A stretch of DNA of 64,000 nt from Algoriphagus lacus (GCF_003583985.1 NZ_QXML01000001.1:682001-746000); one strand, 5' to 3'; counted from the first letter of the stretch, positions 9,368-18,272 are shown. Numbers and translations: made by a program. The notes: a model not told the origin generated them from the sequence alone.

Positions 9368-11323
9368 ATGAAAACCGAATCCAATTTTCAGGAAAAAGCT
9401 CTTGGACTTATGCAGGCTGCTGGCTTGGATCCCACAGGAAAAGACCACGCTTTTACCGAACGACTTTCCAGGCATTTGCCGCTTATTCATCGCCTTTTTG
9501 GAGAAATTTACGCATCCCATCCGGAGGCAGAGTCCCAGTTTTACCAACTCCTCGGAAGTCTGATCCAAGGCTACCAAAACCGGGAAAAAAGTCTCCGCCA
9601 GAGAGATGAAGAAAAAGCCAATAAGGGAATTTGGTTTCTTTCCAACCAACTGGCTGGAATGAGTCTTTACGTGGATCGCTTTTGTGGTAGTCTGAAAAAT
9701 ATGCCCGGAAAGCTTCCTTACCTGGAGGATTTGGGGGTAAATTTTCTCCACCTGATGCCGATTTTCGAAAGCCCCGCCGGGGAAAGCGATGGAGGCTATG
9801 CCGTATCCAATTTTCGAAAAGTCGATGAGCGATTTGGGACCTTGGAGGATTTGATAGCCCTTCGGAAAAAAATGCACAACCAAGGCATGTACCTCATGCT
9901 AGACATCGTGCTCAATCACACCTCCCACCACCACGAATGGGCCCAAAAAGCCAAAGCAGGAGATCCTTACTACCAGAATTTCTTCTACACCTACGACAAC
10001 CGCTGGATTCCAAACGAGTTTGATGAGACGATGCCGGACATTTTTCCGGAGAGTGCACCGGGTAATTTTACCTGGAATGAGGAAATGGGAAAATGGGTAA
10101 TGACTGTATTCCACACCTATCAGTGGGACTTGAATTATACCAATCCCGTGGTTTTTCGGGAAATGATGGAAAACATCCTGTTCTATGGAAATCTGGGAGT
10201 GGATCTGCTTCGGATTGATGCGCCGGCTTTTATCTGGAAAAAGACTGGTACCACCTCGCAAAACCTCCCGGAAGCACATACCCTGCTTCGCCTGATCAAG
10301 CAGTGTGTCCAAGTGGCCACTCCCGGAATGGCCCTATTGGGGGAGGCCATCGTGGCTCCAACTGAAATCATGAAGTACTTTGGTACGGGTGAATTCATCG
10401 CCCAGGAGTGTGATTTTGCTTACAATGCCACCCAAATGGCACTTCAATGGGACATGCTGGCTTCCGGTGAAACCCGTGTTATGCTCAATGCCCAACATGA
10501 GATTTTGCAAAAACCGTACGGGACTTCTTGGATCACCTACACGCGATGTCACGACGATATCGGACTCGGATACGATGACTACATGATCGCTAAGGCTGGA
10601 AAAAATCCCTTTCAACATCGGAAGTTTCTGAAAGAATACTACTCGTTCTCGGGCGATCAATGGATGAGCCCGGCGAGGGGTGCACTATTCTCTTCCAATC
10701 CCAAAACAGGCGATGCCCGGATCAGCGGGACTTTGGCCTCACTTTGCGGATTGGAAAAAGCCCTGATCGAAGGCAATGGTCCGGCCATCGACCAAAGCAG
10801 CCAAAAAATCCTGATGATGCAGGCCCATTCGATTTTTTTGGGCGGTTTGCCGATGCTCTTCTATGGGGATGAAGTCGGCTATACCAATGACTACAGCTAC
10901 CAAAATGATCCCGGCAAAAGTTATGACAACCGCTGGATGCACCGCCCGGTGATCGATTGGGAAAAGGTCAACCGCAAAAAGGTAGAAGGAACTGTAGAGC
11001 ATCAGATTTTCGCCGGAACCAAAAAACTGCTTGCGATTCGAAAGGCCAATGGGGTGTTTAGTGACTTGAGTAATATTTCCTGGATGAGTCCGCACAACAT
11101 TCATGTGGCGGGATTTATCCGCCGAATGGGCAACGAGCGGATGTATTGTCTTTTCAACTTCTCGGACAAAGCGGCTTACCTTACCTGGTATGCTTTTCGG
11201 GAGCAGGGAGAGGGAGCACAAAAACTGGTGGATCACTGGAGTGGGAGGGAGTTTATGATCGGACCGGATCACGAACACCTGATTTTGGAGCCTTACGCGT
11301 TTTTAATTCTTGAACCAAAATGA
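9368..11323 (+). CDS. amylosucrase / sucrose hydrolase, GH13 subfamily 4
   Basis: 651 residues, the length of amylosucrases, with an all-helical N-terminal domain (residues 1-85) before the catalytic barrel. Conserved GH13 regions: DIVLNHTS (about 179-186), nucleophile Asp284 in LRIDAPAF, acid/base Glu326 in LLGEAI, and CHDDIG (His395 to Asp397) containing the transition-state Asp. These positions nearly match the published Neisseria amylosucrase residues 286, 328 and 393. The enzyme transfers glucose from sucrose to glucan or to water, releasing fructose. No signal peptide is seen, so it acts on imported sugar. Sucrose hydrolase is the alternative; sequence alone does not separate these two. 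Confidence 0.88.
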   Translation: MKTESNFQEKALGLMQAAGLDPTGKDHAFTERLSRHLPLIHRLFGEIYASHPEAESQFYQLLGSLIQGYQNREKSLRQRDEEKANKGIWFLSNQLAGMSLYVDRFCGSLKNMPGKLPYLEDLGVNFLHLMPIFESPAGESDGGYAVSNFRKVDERFGTLEDLIALRKKMHNQGMYLMLDIVLNHTSHHHEWAQKAKAGDPYYQNFFYTYDNRWIPNEFDETMPDIFPESAPGNFTWNEEMGKWVMTVFHTYQWDLNYTNPVVFREMMENILFYGNLGVDLLRIDAPAFIWKKTGTTSQNLPEAHTLLRLIKQCVQVATPGMALLGEAIVAPTEIMKYFGTGEFIAQECDFAYNATQMALQWDMLASGETRVMLNAQHEILQKPYGTSWITYTRCHDDIGLGYDDYMIAKAGKNPFQHRKFLKEYYSFSGDQWMSPARGALFSSNPKTGDARISGTLASLCGLEKALIEGNGPAIDQSSQKILMMQAHSIFLGGLPMLFYGDEVGYTNDYSYQNDPGKSYDNRWMHRPVIDWEKVNRKKVEGTVEHQIFAGTKKLLAIRKANGVFSDLSNISWMSPHNIHVAGFIRRMGNERMYCLFNFSDKAAYLTWYAFREQGEGAQKLVDHWSGREFMIGPDHEHLILEPYAFLILEPK

Positions 11324-11330
11324 AACCTAA

Positions 11331-11352
11331 AAGTCGGATCCTCATCCGACTT
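11331..11352. terminator. bidirectional intrinsic terminator
   Basis: A 9-bp perfect stem (AAGTCGGAT / ATCCGACTT) with a 4-base loop and a run of six T on the plus strand, between the convergent amylosucrase and LacI genes. Confidence 0.8.
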
Positions 11353-11355
11353 TTT

Positions 11356-12381
11356 TCATTTACCAAGTGAAGATTGCCGTATCATCAGGTCTGTTTTCAT
11401 CACCACCGTTTCATTATCTCCCAAGTCGTGATTTTTGATCAATTCGATCAGAAGTTCAGTGGCTTTTTGTCCCATTTCAAAGCCATGTTGATCCACCGAA
11501 CTGAGGTTTGGACTTGTGTACTCTGACAGCATCCAGTTGCTGAATCCCATCAAGCCCACCTGACCTGGCACCTCATATCTGGCTGATTTCAGGTAGTTCA
11601 TTGCTCCCAGAGCCACTAAGTCCGTGATACAAAAGATCGCATCGGGAGGGTTCGCGCTTTCCATCAGTTGCTTGGTAAAATCATACCCTTCCTGCTCCGA
11701 AATAGCCGAGCAGTTCTTAACCCAATCCTCCCTGAAATCCAATCCGTGATCTTCGACGGCTTTTTTATAGCCCAAAAACCGCTCGTGCGCATTTTTGACC
11801 TCCATTCTTCCGCTGAGGTGGGCGATTTTACGATAGCCTTCTGAAATCAGGTGATTTACAGCTTCATAGGCTCCGTTGAAATCATCTACAACCACTTTTG
11901 GCGTCACCAACTGATCAGTTATTTTGTCAAACTGCACGACGGGCTTACCTTCTTCCAAAAAATCCTGAATGTGATCACCCTCTACCGTTTCATTGGAAAT
12001 TGAAATCAACAATCCATCCACACCCAATCCTAACATGGTCCGACAGGCAAAGACCTCCCCACTTAGGATGTCTCCGGACTGGGCTACTAAGACATGATAG
12101 CCATGTTTTTTTGCCGTTTCCAGCGCCCCGCTGATTGTGGTTGAAAAAAAATGATGGACGATTTCCGGGACAATCAGACCGATGATGGAAGTTCTGTTTT
12201 TCCGAAAATTGACCGCAAGGGCATTGGGGACATAGCTGTGTTTTTCAGCATATTCCTTGACTTGGCGTATGGTTTCTTCAGAAAGGGAAGCATATCCATT
12301 TAGCGCACGGGATACTGTGGATGGAGAAAGCTTTAATTCTCTGGCAATGTCCTTAAGGGTGATTTTTCGCTTTTCGGCCAT
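11356..12381 (-). CDS. LacI-family transcriptional regulator
   Basis: 341 residues. The N-terminal helix-turn-helix reads ITLKDIARELKLSPSTVSRA, followed by the hinge region, then a periplasmic-binding-protein-like effector domain starting at SIIGLIVPEI (about residue 66). LacI-family proteins bind operators and release them on binding a sugar. It lies convergent to the transporter/amylosucrase pair and divergent from the HUMPS-dehydrogenase operon, with about 160 bp between the divergent starts, so it could govern either or both. No perfect palindromic operator is obvious between 12382 and 12544, so the assignment rests on context. Confidence 0.9.
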   Translation of the reverse strand: MAEKRKITLKDIARELKLSPSTVSRALNGYASLSEETIRQVKEYAEKHSYVPNALAVNFRKNRTSIIGLIVPEIVHHFFSTTISGALETAKKHGYHVLVAQSGDILSGEVFACRTMLGLGVDGLLISISNETVEGDHIQDFLEEGKPVVQFDKITDQLVTPKVVVDDFNGAYEAVNHLISEGYRKIAHLSGRMEVKNAHERFLGYKKAVEDHGLDFREDWVKNCSAISEQEGYDFTKQLMESANPPDAIFCITDLVALGAMNYLKSARYEVPGQVGLMGFSNWMLSEYTSPNLSSVDQHGFEMGQKATELLIELIKNHDLGDNETVVMKTDLMIRQSSLGK

Positions 12382-12544
12382 AGCTAAGGTTAATTGGGAT
12401 TGGCACTTTTGGGTTGTTTCTATTTCAGTTCAGAAAGTACAAATATTTAAAGCCAGTCCAATCAATTGGTAGTCCTTTCATCCAGTATTTGAATAGAAAA
12501 GGCCGGAAAAATTTTATATTCAAAGCAACCTTAAACCCATAACT

Positions 12545-13249
12545 ATGAAACCTATTGTACAGATCTCTCTTGATCTGACGAATATCGATGAGGCGCTGGA
12601 AACAGCCGCTCTGGCCATGCGGGCTGGAGTAGACTGGCTGGAGGCAGGCACTCCCCTGATTTTGGCAGAAGGCCTGCATGGAGTCAGAAAACTCAGGGAG
12701 GCCTTTCCGGGAGTTCCAATAGTCGCCGACCTTAAAACCATGGACGGCGGTTACCTTGAAGCCGAGATGATGGCCAAGGCAGGTGCCACCCATGTCGTGG
12801 TCATGGCCCGTGCCCACGCCGAGACGATCAAATGTGTAGTCAAAGCCGGAAAGGACTTCGGAGTCCAAGTCATGGGAGACAATATGATCTGCCCGGATAT
12901 GGTCGAAGGTGCCAAATTTTTGGAAGACTTGGGCTGTGATTATGTCATACACCACATCGGCTATGACGAGCGAAGGGGAATTGCCGCTGCCGGACATCGG
13001 ATGCCAAGTCCATTGGATCAACTCCGGGAAGTGGTGGCAGCTGTGAATATCCCTGTACAGGCAGTGGGTGGACTTTCGCTCGAGCAGGCAATCAAATGTC
13101 CTCAATATGGAGCCCCATTGGTGGTATTGGGTGCGCCTTTGACCATCGATGCGGATTCTTTCAAGACCGCAGACGGTAATCTCGAGGAGTCCCTTCGAAT
13201 GATCTGCGCTGCCATTCACGCCCAAGAAACCATTTCACCCAAAAGATAA
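12545..13249 (+). CDS. HUMPS/KGPDC family (orotidine-decarboxylase suprafamily) lyase
   Basis: A 234-residue TIM-barrel protein. The suprafamily motif DLKTMDGG (Asp, Lys, Asp around residues 62-66) supplies the Mg2+-binding and catalytic residues shared by 3-hexulose-6-phosphate synthase and 3-keto-L-gulonate-6-phosphate decarboxylase; the AVGGLS strand near residue 180 forms the phosphate end of the barrel. These enzymes form or break a carbon-carbon bond next to a ketone of a sugar phosphate. It is first in a five-gene operon with two dehydrogenases, an isomerase and a lactonase, yet no fused or adjacent hexulose-phosphate isomerase and no kinase is seen. A degradative decarboxylase or aldolase role is therefore inferred. 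Confidence 0.75.
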   Translation: MKPIVQISLDLTNIDEALETAALAMRAGVDWLEAGTPLILAEGLHGVRKLREAFPGVPIVADLKTMDGGYLEAEMMAKAGATHVVVMARAHAETIKCVVKAGKDFGVQVMGDNMICPDMVEGAKFLEDLGCDYVIHHIGYDERRGIAAAGHRMPSPLDQLREVVAAVNIPVQAVGGLSLEQAIKCPQYGAPLVVLGAPLTIDADSFKTADGNLEESLRMICAAIHAQETISPKR

Positions 13250-13254
13250 TAGCC

Positions 13255-14298
13255 ATGTCCAGCACCAAATCAGCAGCAGTAGTCAACTATTCCGAGCAAA
13301 AACATTCGGTAGAAATCCGTGAAATTCCCATTCCTGAAATCGGTGAGGAGGACATTCTCCTTGAGGTCGAAAATGTGGGAGTTTGCGGCAGCGACCTCCA
13401 TCAGTGGACCTCAGATCACAGCTGGCCGGTGAACTATCCGGTCGTATTGGGTCATGAGTTTGGTGGAAAAATCGCCGCTCTTGGGACTCGGGTGGCTGGT
13501 TGGAAAGTTGGGGACAGAGTGGTTTCCGAAACTGCAGCCGTGATCGATACCCAAAATCCCATGAGCAAAGTGGGGCTCTATAACCTAGATCCCACCCGTA
13601 AAGGCTTTGGCTATGGAGTCAATGGAGCCATGACCCGATTTGTGAGAGTGCCAGCCAGATGCTTGCACACGGTCCCCGAAAATCTGTCTTTCGAAGAAGC
13701 CTGTCTGACCGAACCTTGCTGCGTGGCCTACAATTCGGTCGTAGGAAATTCAAGCATCAAACCCGGCGATCGGGTAGTAGTGATTGGTCCGGGAACAATC
13801 GGGATTTTGTGTGCGGCTATGGCCAGACTTTGCGGAGCTGAGGTGGCAATTCTTGGGTTGGAAGCTGACAAGGGTAGATTGGAAATTGCCAGAAATGCCT
13901 ACGGATGCGATCCGCTGATCGGAGAAGATGCTGCAGAGGCTTGGGCAAAAAAGCGGGATGGATTGGGAGCTGATCTGATTGTGGATGCAGCCGGACATAG
14001 CAATACACTGAAAATCGCCATGAAGCTGGTTCGGCCCAACGGTCAAATCACCAAAGTAGGGTGGGGGCCGCAGCCTTTAAATTTCTCCATCGATCCGATC
14101 GTTCAGAAAAATGTACGTCTCCAGGGAAGTTTCAGTCACAACTGGCCCATCTGGGAGCGTGTGATTTCTTTGCTGGCAAGCGGTGCCTTGAATGTCAAAC
14201 CGATTATCGGAGGCGTTTGGCCAATTACCGAATGGCATACCGCTTTTGAAAAAATGCACTCCGGACAGGTGGTGAAGTCGGTTTTAAAGCCTGTCTAA
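13255..14298 (+). CDS. zinc-dependent medium-chain dehydrogenase (sorbitol/threonine dehydrogenase-like)
   Basis: 347 residues. Catalytic zinc ligands: Cys in GVCGSD and the His-Glu pair in GHEFGG. A Rossmann segment reads VIGPGTIGILCAAMA, binding NAD(P). A FGYGVNGAMTRFVRVPA stretch follows the zinc region. The usual four-Cys structural zinc cluster is not evident between residues 85 and 120, where the sequence instead reads VIDTQNPMSKVGLY, so this member has probably lost the structural zinc. It oxidises a secondary alcohol of a sugar or polyol; the exact one is unknown. Five bases separate it from the upstream HUMPS gene and one base from the SDR gene, so translation is likely coupled. Confidence 0.83.
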   Translation: MSSTKSAAVVNYSEQKHSVEIREIPIPEIGEEDILLEVENVGVCGSDLHQWTSDHSWPVNYPVVLGHEFGGKIAALGTRVAGWKVGDRVVSETAAVIDTQNPMSKVGLYNLDPTRKGFGYGVNGAMTRFVRVPARCLHTVPENLSFEEACLTEPCCVAYNSVVGNSSIKPGDRVVVIGPGTIGILCAAMARLCGAEVAILGLEADKGRLEIARNAYGCDPLIGEDAAEAWAKKRDGLGADLIVDAAGHSNTLKIAMKLVRPNGQITKVGWGPQPLNFSIDPIVQKNVRLQGSFSHNWPIWERVISLLASGALNVKPIIGGVWPITEWHTAFEKMHSGQVVKSVLKPV

Positions 14299-14299
14299 C

Positions 14300-15091
14300 A
14301 TGCGACTCAAGGACAAAGTCATTATCGTCACCGGAAGCACCACAGGCATCGGCAAAGCCATCGCCAAGCGATGTGCAGCTGAAGGTGCCAAAGTGGTATT
14401 GCACGGATTGGAAGGATTTCTGGGTGAGGAAGTATTGGAGGAGATCGGTGCGGAACATGCTGTTTTTCATCAAGAGGATATTTCCGCCGAGGGCTGTCCA
14501 GAGCGTTTGGTCAAGTTGGCTGTAGATCGCTTTGGAAAGCTCGATGCAGTAGTCAACAATGCTGCTTGGGTGATCCAGTCCAATATCGAAAACACAGACC
14601 GGGCTTTTCTCCAAAAAGTCCTAGATATCAATGCCATTTCCCCTTTTCTCCTGATTCAGGCAGCTCTTCCAGAACTTGCCAAAGCCAGAGGATGCGTCCT
14701 CAATATCGGCTCGGTCAACGCCTGGAGCGGAGAACCGAATCTTCTAGCCTACTCAATTTCCAAAGGAGCCCTGATGACCATGACCCGTAATTTGGGCGAT
14801 TCCCTGATCCGTGATCACGGCGTCCGGGTCAATCAAATCAATCCGGGATGGGTGCTGACGGAGCGGGAAAAGGAACGCAAAAAAGATCATGGTCTATCCG
14901 AGACCTGGTATGAAGACCTACCCAAAATGTACGCCCCCGCCGGGCGGATTCTCTGGCCTGAGGAGATTGCCGCGGCATGTATGTATTGGCTTTCAGATGA
15001 AGCCGGTCCAATTTCCGGTCAAGTCGTTGATCTGGAGCAATACCCCATGATCGGGCGAAACGCCCCCAAAGACACCTCTACCATTCACTGA
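14300..15091 (+). CDS. short-chain dehydrogenase/reductase (classical SDR)
   Basis: 263 residues. The cofactor motif TGSTTGIGKA lies near the N-terminus, NNAAW corresponds to the NNAG structural motif, the catalytic Ser is in NIGSVNAW and the catalytic Tyr-Lys pair is in YSISKGAL. PISGQVVDLEQ closes the fold. This is a classical NAD(P)(H) sugar or keto-acid reductase-type SDR. It is translated almost directly after the zinc dehydrogenase, suggesting sequential oxidation or an epimerisation through a keto intermediate. Confidence 0.87.
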   Translation: MRLKDKVIIVTGSTTGIGKAIAKRCAAEGAKVVLHGLEGFLGEEVLEEIGAEHAVFHQEDISAEGCPERLVKLAVDRFGKLDAVVNNAAWVIQSNIENTDRAFLQKVLDINAISPFLLIQAALPELAKARGCVLNIGSVNAWSGEPNLLAYSISKGALMTMTRNLGDSLIRDHGVRVNQINPGWVLTEREKERKKDHGLSETWYEDLPKMYAPAGRILWPEEIAAACMYWLSDEAGPISGQVVDLEQYPMIGRNAPKDTSTIH

Positions 15092-15094
15092 TCT

Positions 15095-15982
15095 ATGCCC
15101 AAATTAGCCGCCTTTCCCAAAGCTTTTATGCAGCAGCTCTGCAAGGATGGGAGTATGAAAATTGCCGACTGGGTCAAGCTTGCCACCCCGCTTCAGCTCG
15201 ATGGATTGGAGTGGTATGCCGGATTCCTGGAGATGGCTGATGAAAAAAACTGGCCCAAATTCCGCCGAATGGTCGAAAACGAAGGTATGGTTATCCCCAT
15301 GATGTGCTGCTCTCCTGATTTTACCCACAGAGATAAGGCTTTTCGGGAAATTGAAATCCAAAAGCAAAAGCGCTGGATCGAGATGACCGATGTGCTGGGA
15401 GGAAAATATTGCCGCGTGCTTTCCGGTCAATACCGACCTGAGCTATCCATAGAAGAAGGTATCAAACTCGCCAAAGACTGCATTGAAGCTTGTCTTCCCT
15501 ATGCCCAAAGCCTTGGAATCACCCTGATCATCGAAAATCACTACAAGGACGACTTTTGGGAATTTCCGGAGTTTGCGCAGAAGCGGGCTATCTTCACCAA
15601 GCTGGTCAACTCCATCCATCACCCCAACTTTGGTGTCAATTACGATCCGAGCAATGCCTTCTTGGCAGGCGAGGATCCGTTGGATTTATTGTATGACGTG
15701 TCTGAACGGGTGGTGACTATGCATGCGAGCGACCGGTTTTTGAAATACGGAACGATCGAAGACCTGAGAAAAGAAGAAGGCGGCGCAGTCGGTTATGCCA
15801 AGCGACTCAGCCACGGGGAAATCGGCAAAGGGATGAATGATTACGATGCCATTTTCACCGAACTCAAGCGGGTTGGTTTTGACAATTGGATAAGCATCGA
15901 AGATGGAGTGGACGGCATGGATCAACTGGAGCGCAGTGTGGCCTATTTGAAGAAGAAAATTGCGCAGTATTGGCATAAGTAG
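15095..15982 (+). CDS. sugar phosphate isomerase/epimerase (AP-endonuclease-2-like TIM barrel)
   Basis: 295 residues. The xylose-isomerase-like barrel metal site can be traced: a Glu in LIIENHYKDDF (about residue 147), an Asp in NYDPSNAFLAG, a His in VVTMHASDR and a terminal Glu in ISIEDGVDG. Such proteins interconvert keto- and aldo-sugars or epimerise ketoses. It starts 3 bp after the SDR stop and is the fourth member of the operon. A partly palindromic dispersed repeat follows its stop codon and separates it from the lactonase gene. Confidence 0.82.
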   Translation: MPKLAAFPKAFMQQLCKDGSMKIADWVKLATPLQLDGLEWYAGFLEMADEKNWPKFRRMVENEGMVIPMMCCSPDFTHRDKAFREIEIQKQKRWIEMTDVLGGKYCRVLSGQYRPELSIEEGIKLAKDCIEACLPYAQSLGITLIIENHYKDDFWEFPEFAQKRAIFTKLVNSIHHPNFGVNYDPSNAFLAGEDPLDLLYDVSERVVTMHASDRFLKYGTIEDLRKEEGGAVGYAKRLSHGEIGKGMNDYDAIFTELKRVGFDNWISIEDGVDGMDQLERSVAYLKKKIAQYWHK

Positions 15983-16080
15983 TCCACGGTCGACAGACGA
16001 CCGCAAAAAAATACCGATTGGATTTGAGCTTAAACCATTTTAACGAAGCGGCTGTGGTCCATGGACTGTGGACCGTTGAC
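15982..16080. repeat. dispersed GTCCACGG/GTCGACAG-type repeat
   Basis: Begins on the stop codon of the isomerase gene with GTCCACGGTCGACAG and ends with a related, partly self-complementary segment, GTCCATGGACTGTGGACCG. A second copy of the same motif set lies at 38681-38750 between the kynureninase and HAAO genes. This is a non-coding dispersed repeat; no open frame or terminator T-run is associated with it. Confidence 0.5.
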
Positions 16081-16097
16081 ATTTAAACTTTCGAACT

Positions 16098-16976
16098 TTG
16101 CAAACTTCCAACTTTACAACCATCCCCTCCCAATGCTTCCTTGGCGAAGGCCCACTGTGGATCGCAAAGCTCGGTTGTTTTTTCTGGGTAGATATCGAAA
16201 AGGGCAACCTGCATCGCTATCATTTGGCTACTGAAAAACTCGAAATCAGGCATTTTCCTCATCGATTGGCGGTAGTCTTAGAGGGGCAAAACGGAAAGCT
16301 GATTTTGGGTTTGGATCGGAAGCTGGTGCGTTACGATTGGGAAACTCAGGAGATCGAAGAACTCTGTGAGGTGGAAGCAGATTTGACTTTGAATCGCTTC
16401 AATGACGGGAAAGTGGATCCCCAAGGCCGAATCTGGATCGGAACACTGAGTACACTTTTTACCGAAGGTGCGGGTTCGCTGTATCGGATCGGAACTGATT
16501 TGAAGCCTGAAGTCACACTTAAAAACCTCACCATTTCCAACGGAATGGCCTGGACAGCCGATCAGAAGACCTATTACTTTATCGATACCCCAACCAAGAA
16601 AATCCAGGAATTTGCCTTTGATCCGGAAACCGGAGCCATTGAATTTCGACGAATTGCAGTCGAGATTTCGGAGGGTTTGGGCTTTCCGGATGGGATGTGC
16701 ATCGATCTGGAAGGGATGCTATGGGTTGCGCATTATGCGGGTTCGGGGGTTTACCGATGGAATCCCAATACTGGTGAACTAGTAAACAAAATCGAATTGC
16801 CCGTTCCGCATGTGACTTCCTGCTGTTTTGGAGGGGAAAACCTAGATTTGATGCTGATTACTACAGCCCAGGAGAATCTGACACCTGATGATCTCAAAAA
16901 AAATCCGCAGAGCGGGGATGTCTTTTTAGTTAAGTTGGAGGTAAGTGGACTGGAGTCCTATCGGGCTTCTTTTTGA
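16098..16976 (+). CDS. SMP-30/gluconolactonase/LRE-family lactonase, probable TTG start
   Basis: A 292-residue six-bladed beta-propeller. The family start CFLGEGPLW carries the metal-binding Glu, LNRFNDGKVDPQGRIWIGT contains the Asn/Asp metal ligands, and ISNGMAW and FPDGMCID supply the remaining Asn and Asp. These enzymes hydrolyse sugar lactones to aldonic acids, which suits a pathway where the upstream dehydrogenases make a lactone. The frame has no ATG before the conserved start of the domain: a stop codon lies about 20 bases upstream and the only usable initiator is TTG at 16098. It is the fifth gene of the operon but is separated from the others by a repeat. Confidence 0.85.
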   Translation: MQTSNFTTIPSQCFLGEGPLWIAKLGCFFWVDIEKGNLHRYHLATEKLEIRHFPHRLAVVLEGQNGKLILGLDRKLVRYDWETQEIEELCEVEADLTLNRFNDGKVDPQGRIWIGTLSTLFTEGAGSLYRIGTDLKPEVTLKNLTISNGMAWTADQKTYYFIDTPTKKIQEFAFDPETGAIEFRRIAVEISEGLGFPDGMCIDLEGMLWVAHYAGSGVYRWNPNTGELVNKIELPVPHVTSCCFGGENLDLMLITTAQENLTPDDLKKNPQSGDVFLVKLEVSGLESYRASF

Positions 16977-16985
16977 TTATTTCTC

Positions 16986-17192
16986 CCGCAGATCTCCGCA
17001 GAAAAAGCAGCAATTGAACGCTGATTTAAAAATGGTTCAAGTCTCCTGACTTGGACCTAATCCGTATTGAAAATAATTTTAGGCAGTCCGAAGATTGCAT
17101 TATGATTGGTCCAAGTTTGAAAACTTGAACCAATCCATGGCAAGTGGAAAATCTGCGCCAATCCGCGAAAATAATCAGTCAAAATCTGCGGG
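16986..17192. repeat. intergenic dispersed-repeat region with paired near-palindromes
   Basis: The 267 bases between the lactonase and pheS hold no convincing gene. Two 24-base near-palindromes, 17034-17057 (GGTTCAAGT...ACTTGGACC) and 17108-17131 (GGTCCAAGT...ACTTGAACC), are inverted copies of each other. They are flanked by CCGCAGATCTCCGCAG on the left and by ATCTGCGCCAATCCGCG and AAATCTGCGGG on the right, again in inverted relation. The nested symmetry resembles a REP- or MITE-like element without its own gene. Confidence 0.5.
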
Positions 17193-17205
17193 AAATTCAA
17201 AAATC

Positions 17206-17236
17206 AAAAAAGGCCAATCTTTCGATCAGCCTTTTT
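17206..17236. terminator. intrinsic terminator downstream of pheS
   Basis: A stem AAAAAGGC...GCCTTTTT with an inner ATC/GAT pairing and U-tracts in both directions, located 8 bases beyond the pheS stop codon. Confidence 0.65.
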
Positions 17237-17243
17237 CTTTTTT

Positions 17244-18272
17244 CTATAACATCGGCCTAAACTGCCGCAGGAATCGCACATCATTTTCGGTAAACAAGCG
17301 TAGATCACGGATCTGATACTTCAGCATCGCGATTCGCTCGATTCCCATGCCGAAGGCGAAACCAGTGTATTTTTTGGAGTCAATTCCGCAGTTTTCAAGC
17401 ACATTGGGGTCAACCATGCCACTACCGCCGATTTCAACCCAGCCACTTTGCTTGCAGACATTGCAACCTTTTCCCCCACAGATCAAGCAGGAAATATCAA
17501 TTTCAGCACTTGGTTCGGTGAAAGGGAAGAAGGATGGACGGAACCGAACCTTGGTTTCCTTGCCAAACATCTCCTTTGCGAAGTGGTACAGGGTATTCTT
17601 CAAATCAGCAAAGCCTACATTTTCATCCACGTAAAGACCCTCTACCTGATGGAAGATGCAGTGGGCGCGGGCAGAAATGGCTTCGTTTCGGTAAACCCGT
17701 CCCGGTGAAAGCGTCCGAATCGGAGGTTTCTGATTTTCCATCACCCGCACCTGAACGGAGGAAGTGTGGGTTCTCAGGGCGATGTCGGGATTTTTCTCGA
17801 TAAAAAACGTATCCTGCATCTCTCGCGCTGGATGGTTTTCCGGGAAATTCAGTGCGGTAAAGTTGTGCCAGTCGTCTTCGATTTCTGGACCTTCGGAAAG
17901 GTTGAAACCGATTCGCTCAAAGATCTCGATGATCCGCTGACGGGTTGCAGTCAAGGGATGAATGCCTCCCAACGGATAGTTGGAAGGAGGCAAGGTCAAG
18001 TCTATATCGGCGGATTTCGACTTTTTGGTTGAGGCATTTACTTTTTCAATCAGCTCCTGAAATTTCTCCTCAGCCAATTGCTTTACGGCATTGACCAGCT
18101 GACCGTAGGCACGTTTTTCCTCGTTGGGGATCTGTCCCATGGCAGCGAAAAGCTCTCCTACTACACTTTTCTTTGAGATGAACTCCATGCGATAGGCTTC
18201 CAGTTGATCCGGGGTAGTGGCATCTGCTGCTGCAATGGCTGCTTTGATCGATTCGATTTTTTCCTGGTACAT
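17244..18272 (-). CDS. pheS: phenylalanine--tRNA ligase alpha subunit
   Basis: 342 residues, the normal PheS length. An N-terminal coiled coil (residues 1-85) binds tRNA-Phe. The class II core contains motif 2 (VRFRPSFFPFTEPS), the Cys-rich segment CLICGGKGCNVC just after it, and motif 3 (FAFGMGIERIAML) at the C-terminus. With PheT it charges tRNA-Phe in the cytoplasm. The gene is monocistronic here, with pheT elsewhere, as is usual in Bacteroidota. The start ATG fits the conserved N-terminus. Confidence 0.97.
   Translation of the reverse strand: MYQEKIESIKAAIAAADATTPDQLEAYRMEFISKKSVVGELFAAMGQIPNEEKRAYGQLVNAVKQLAEEKFQELIEKVNASTKKSKSADIDLTLPPSNYPLGGIHPLTATRQRIIEIFERIGFNLSEGPEIEDDWHNFTALNFPENHPAREMQDTFFIEKNPDIALRTHTSSVQVRVMENQKPPIRTLSPGRVYRNEAISARAHCIFHQVEGLYVDENVGFADLKNTLYHFAKEMFGKETKVRFRPSFFPFTEPSAEIDISCLICGGKGCNVCKQSGWVEIGGSGMVDPNVLENCGIDSKKYTGFAFGMGIERIAMLKYQIRDLRLFTENDVRFLRQFRPML

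Noticed and set aside
12425..13225. A long antisense open frame over the HUMPS gene
   Set aside because: It has no protein-like features and overlaps a gene with clear catalytic motifs and operon context.
17095..17316. A short plus-strand frame before pheS
   Set aside because: It runs through dispersed repeat sequence and into the 3' end of pheS on the other strand.
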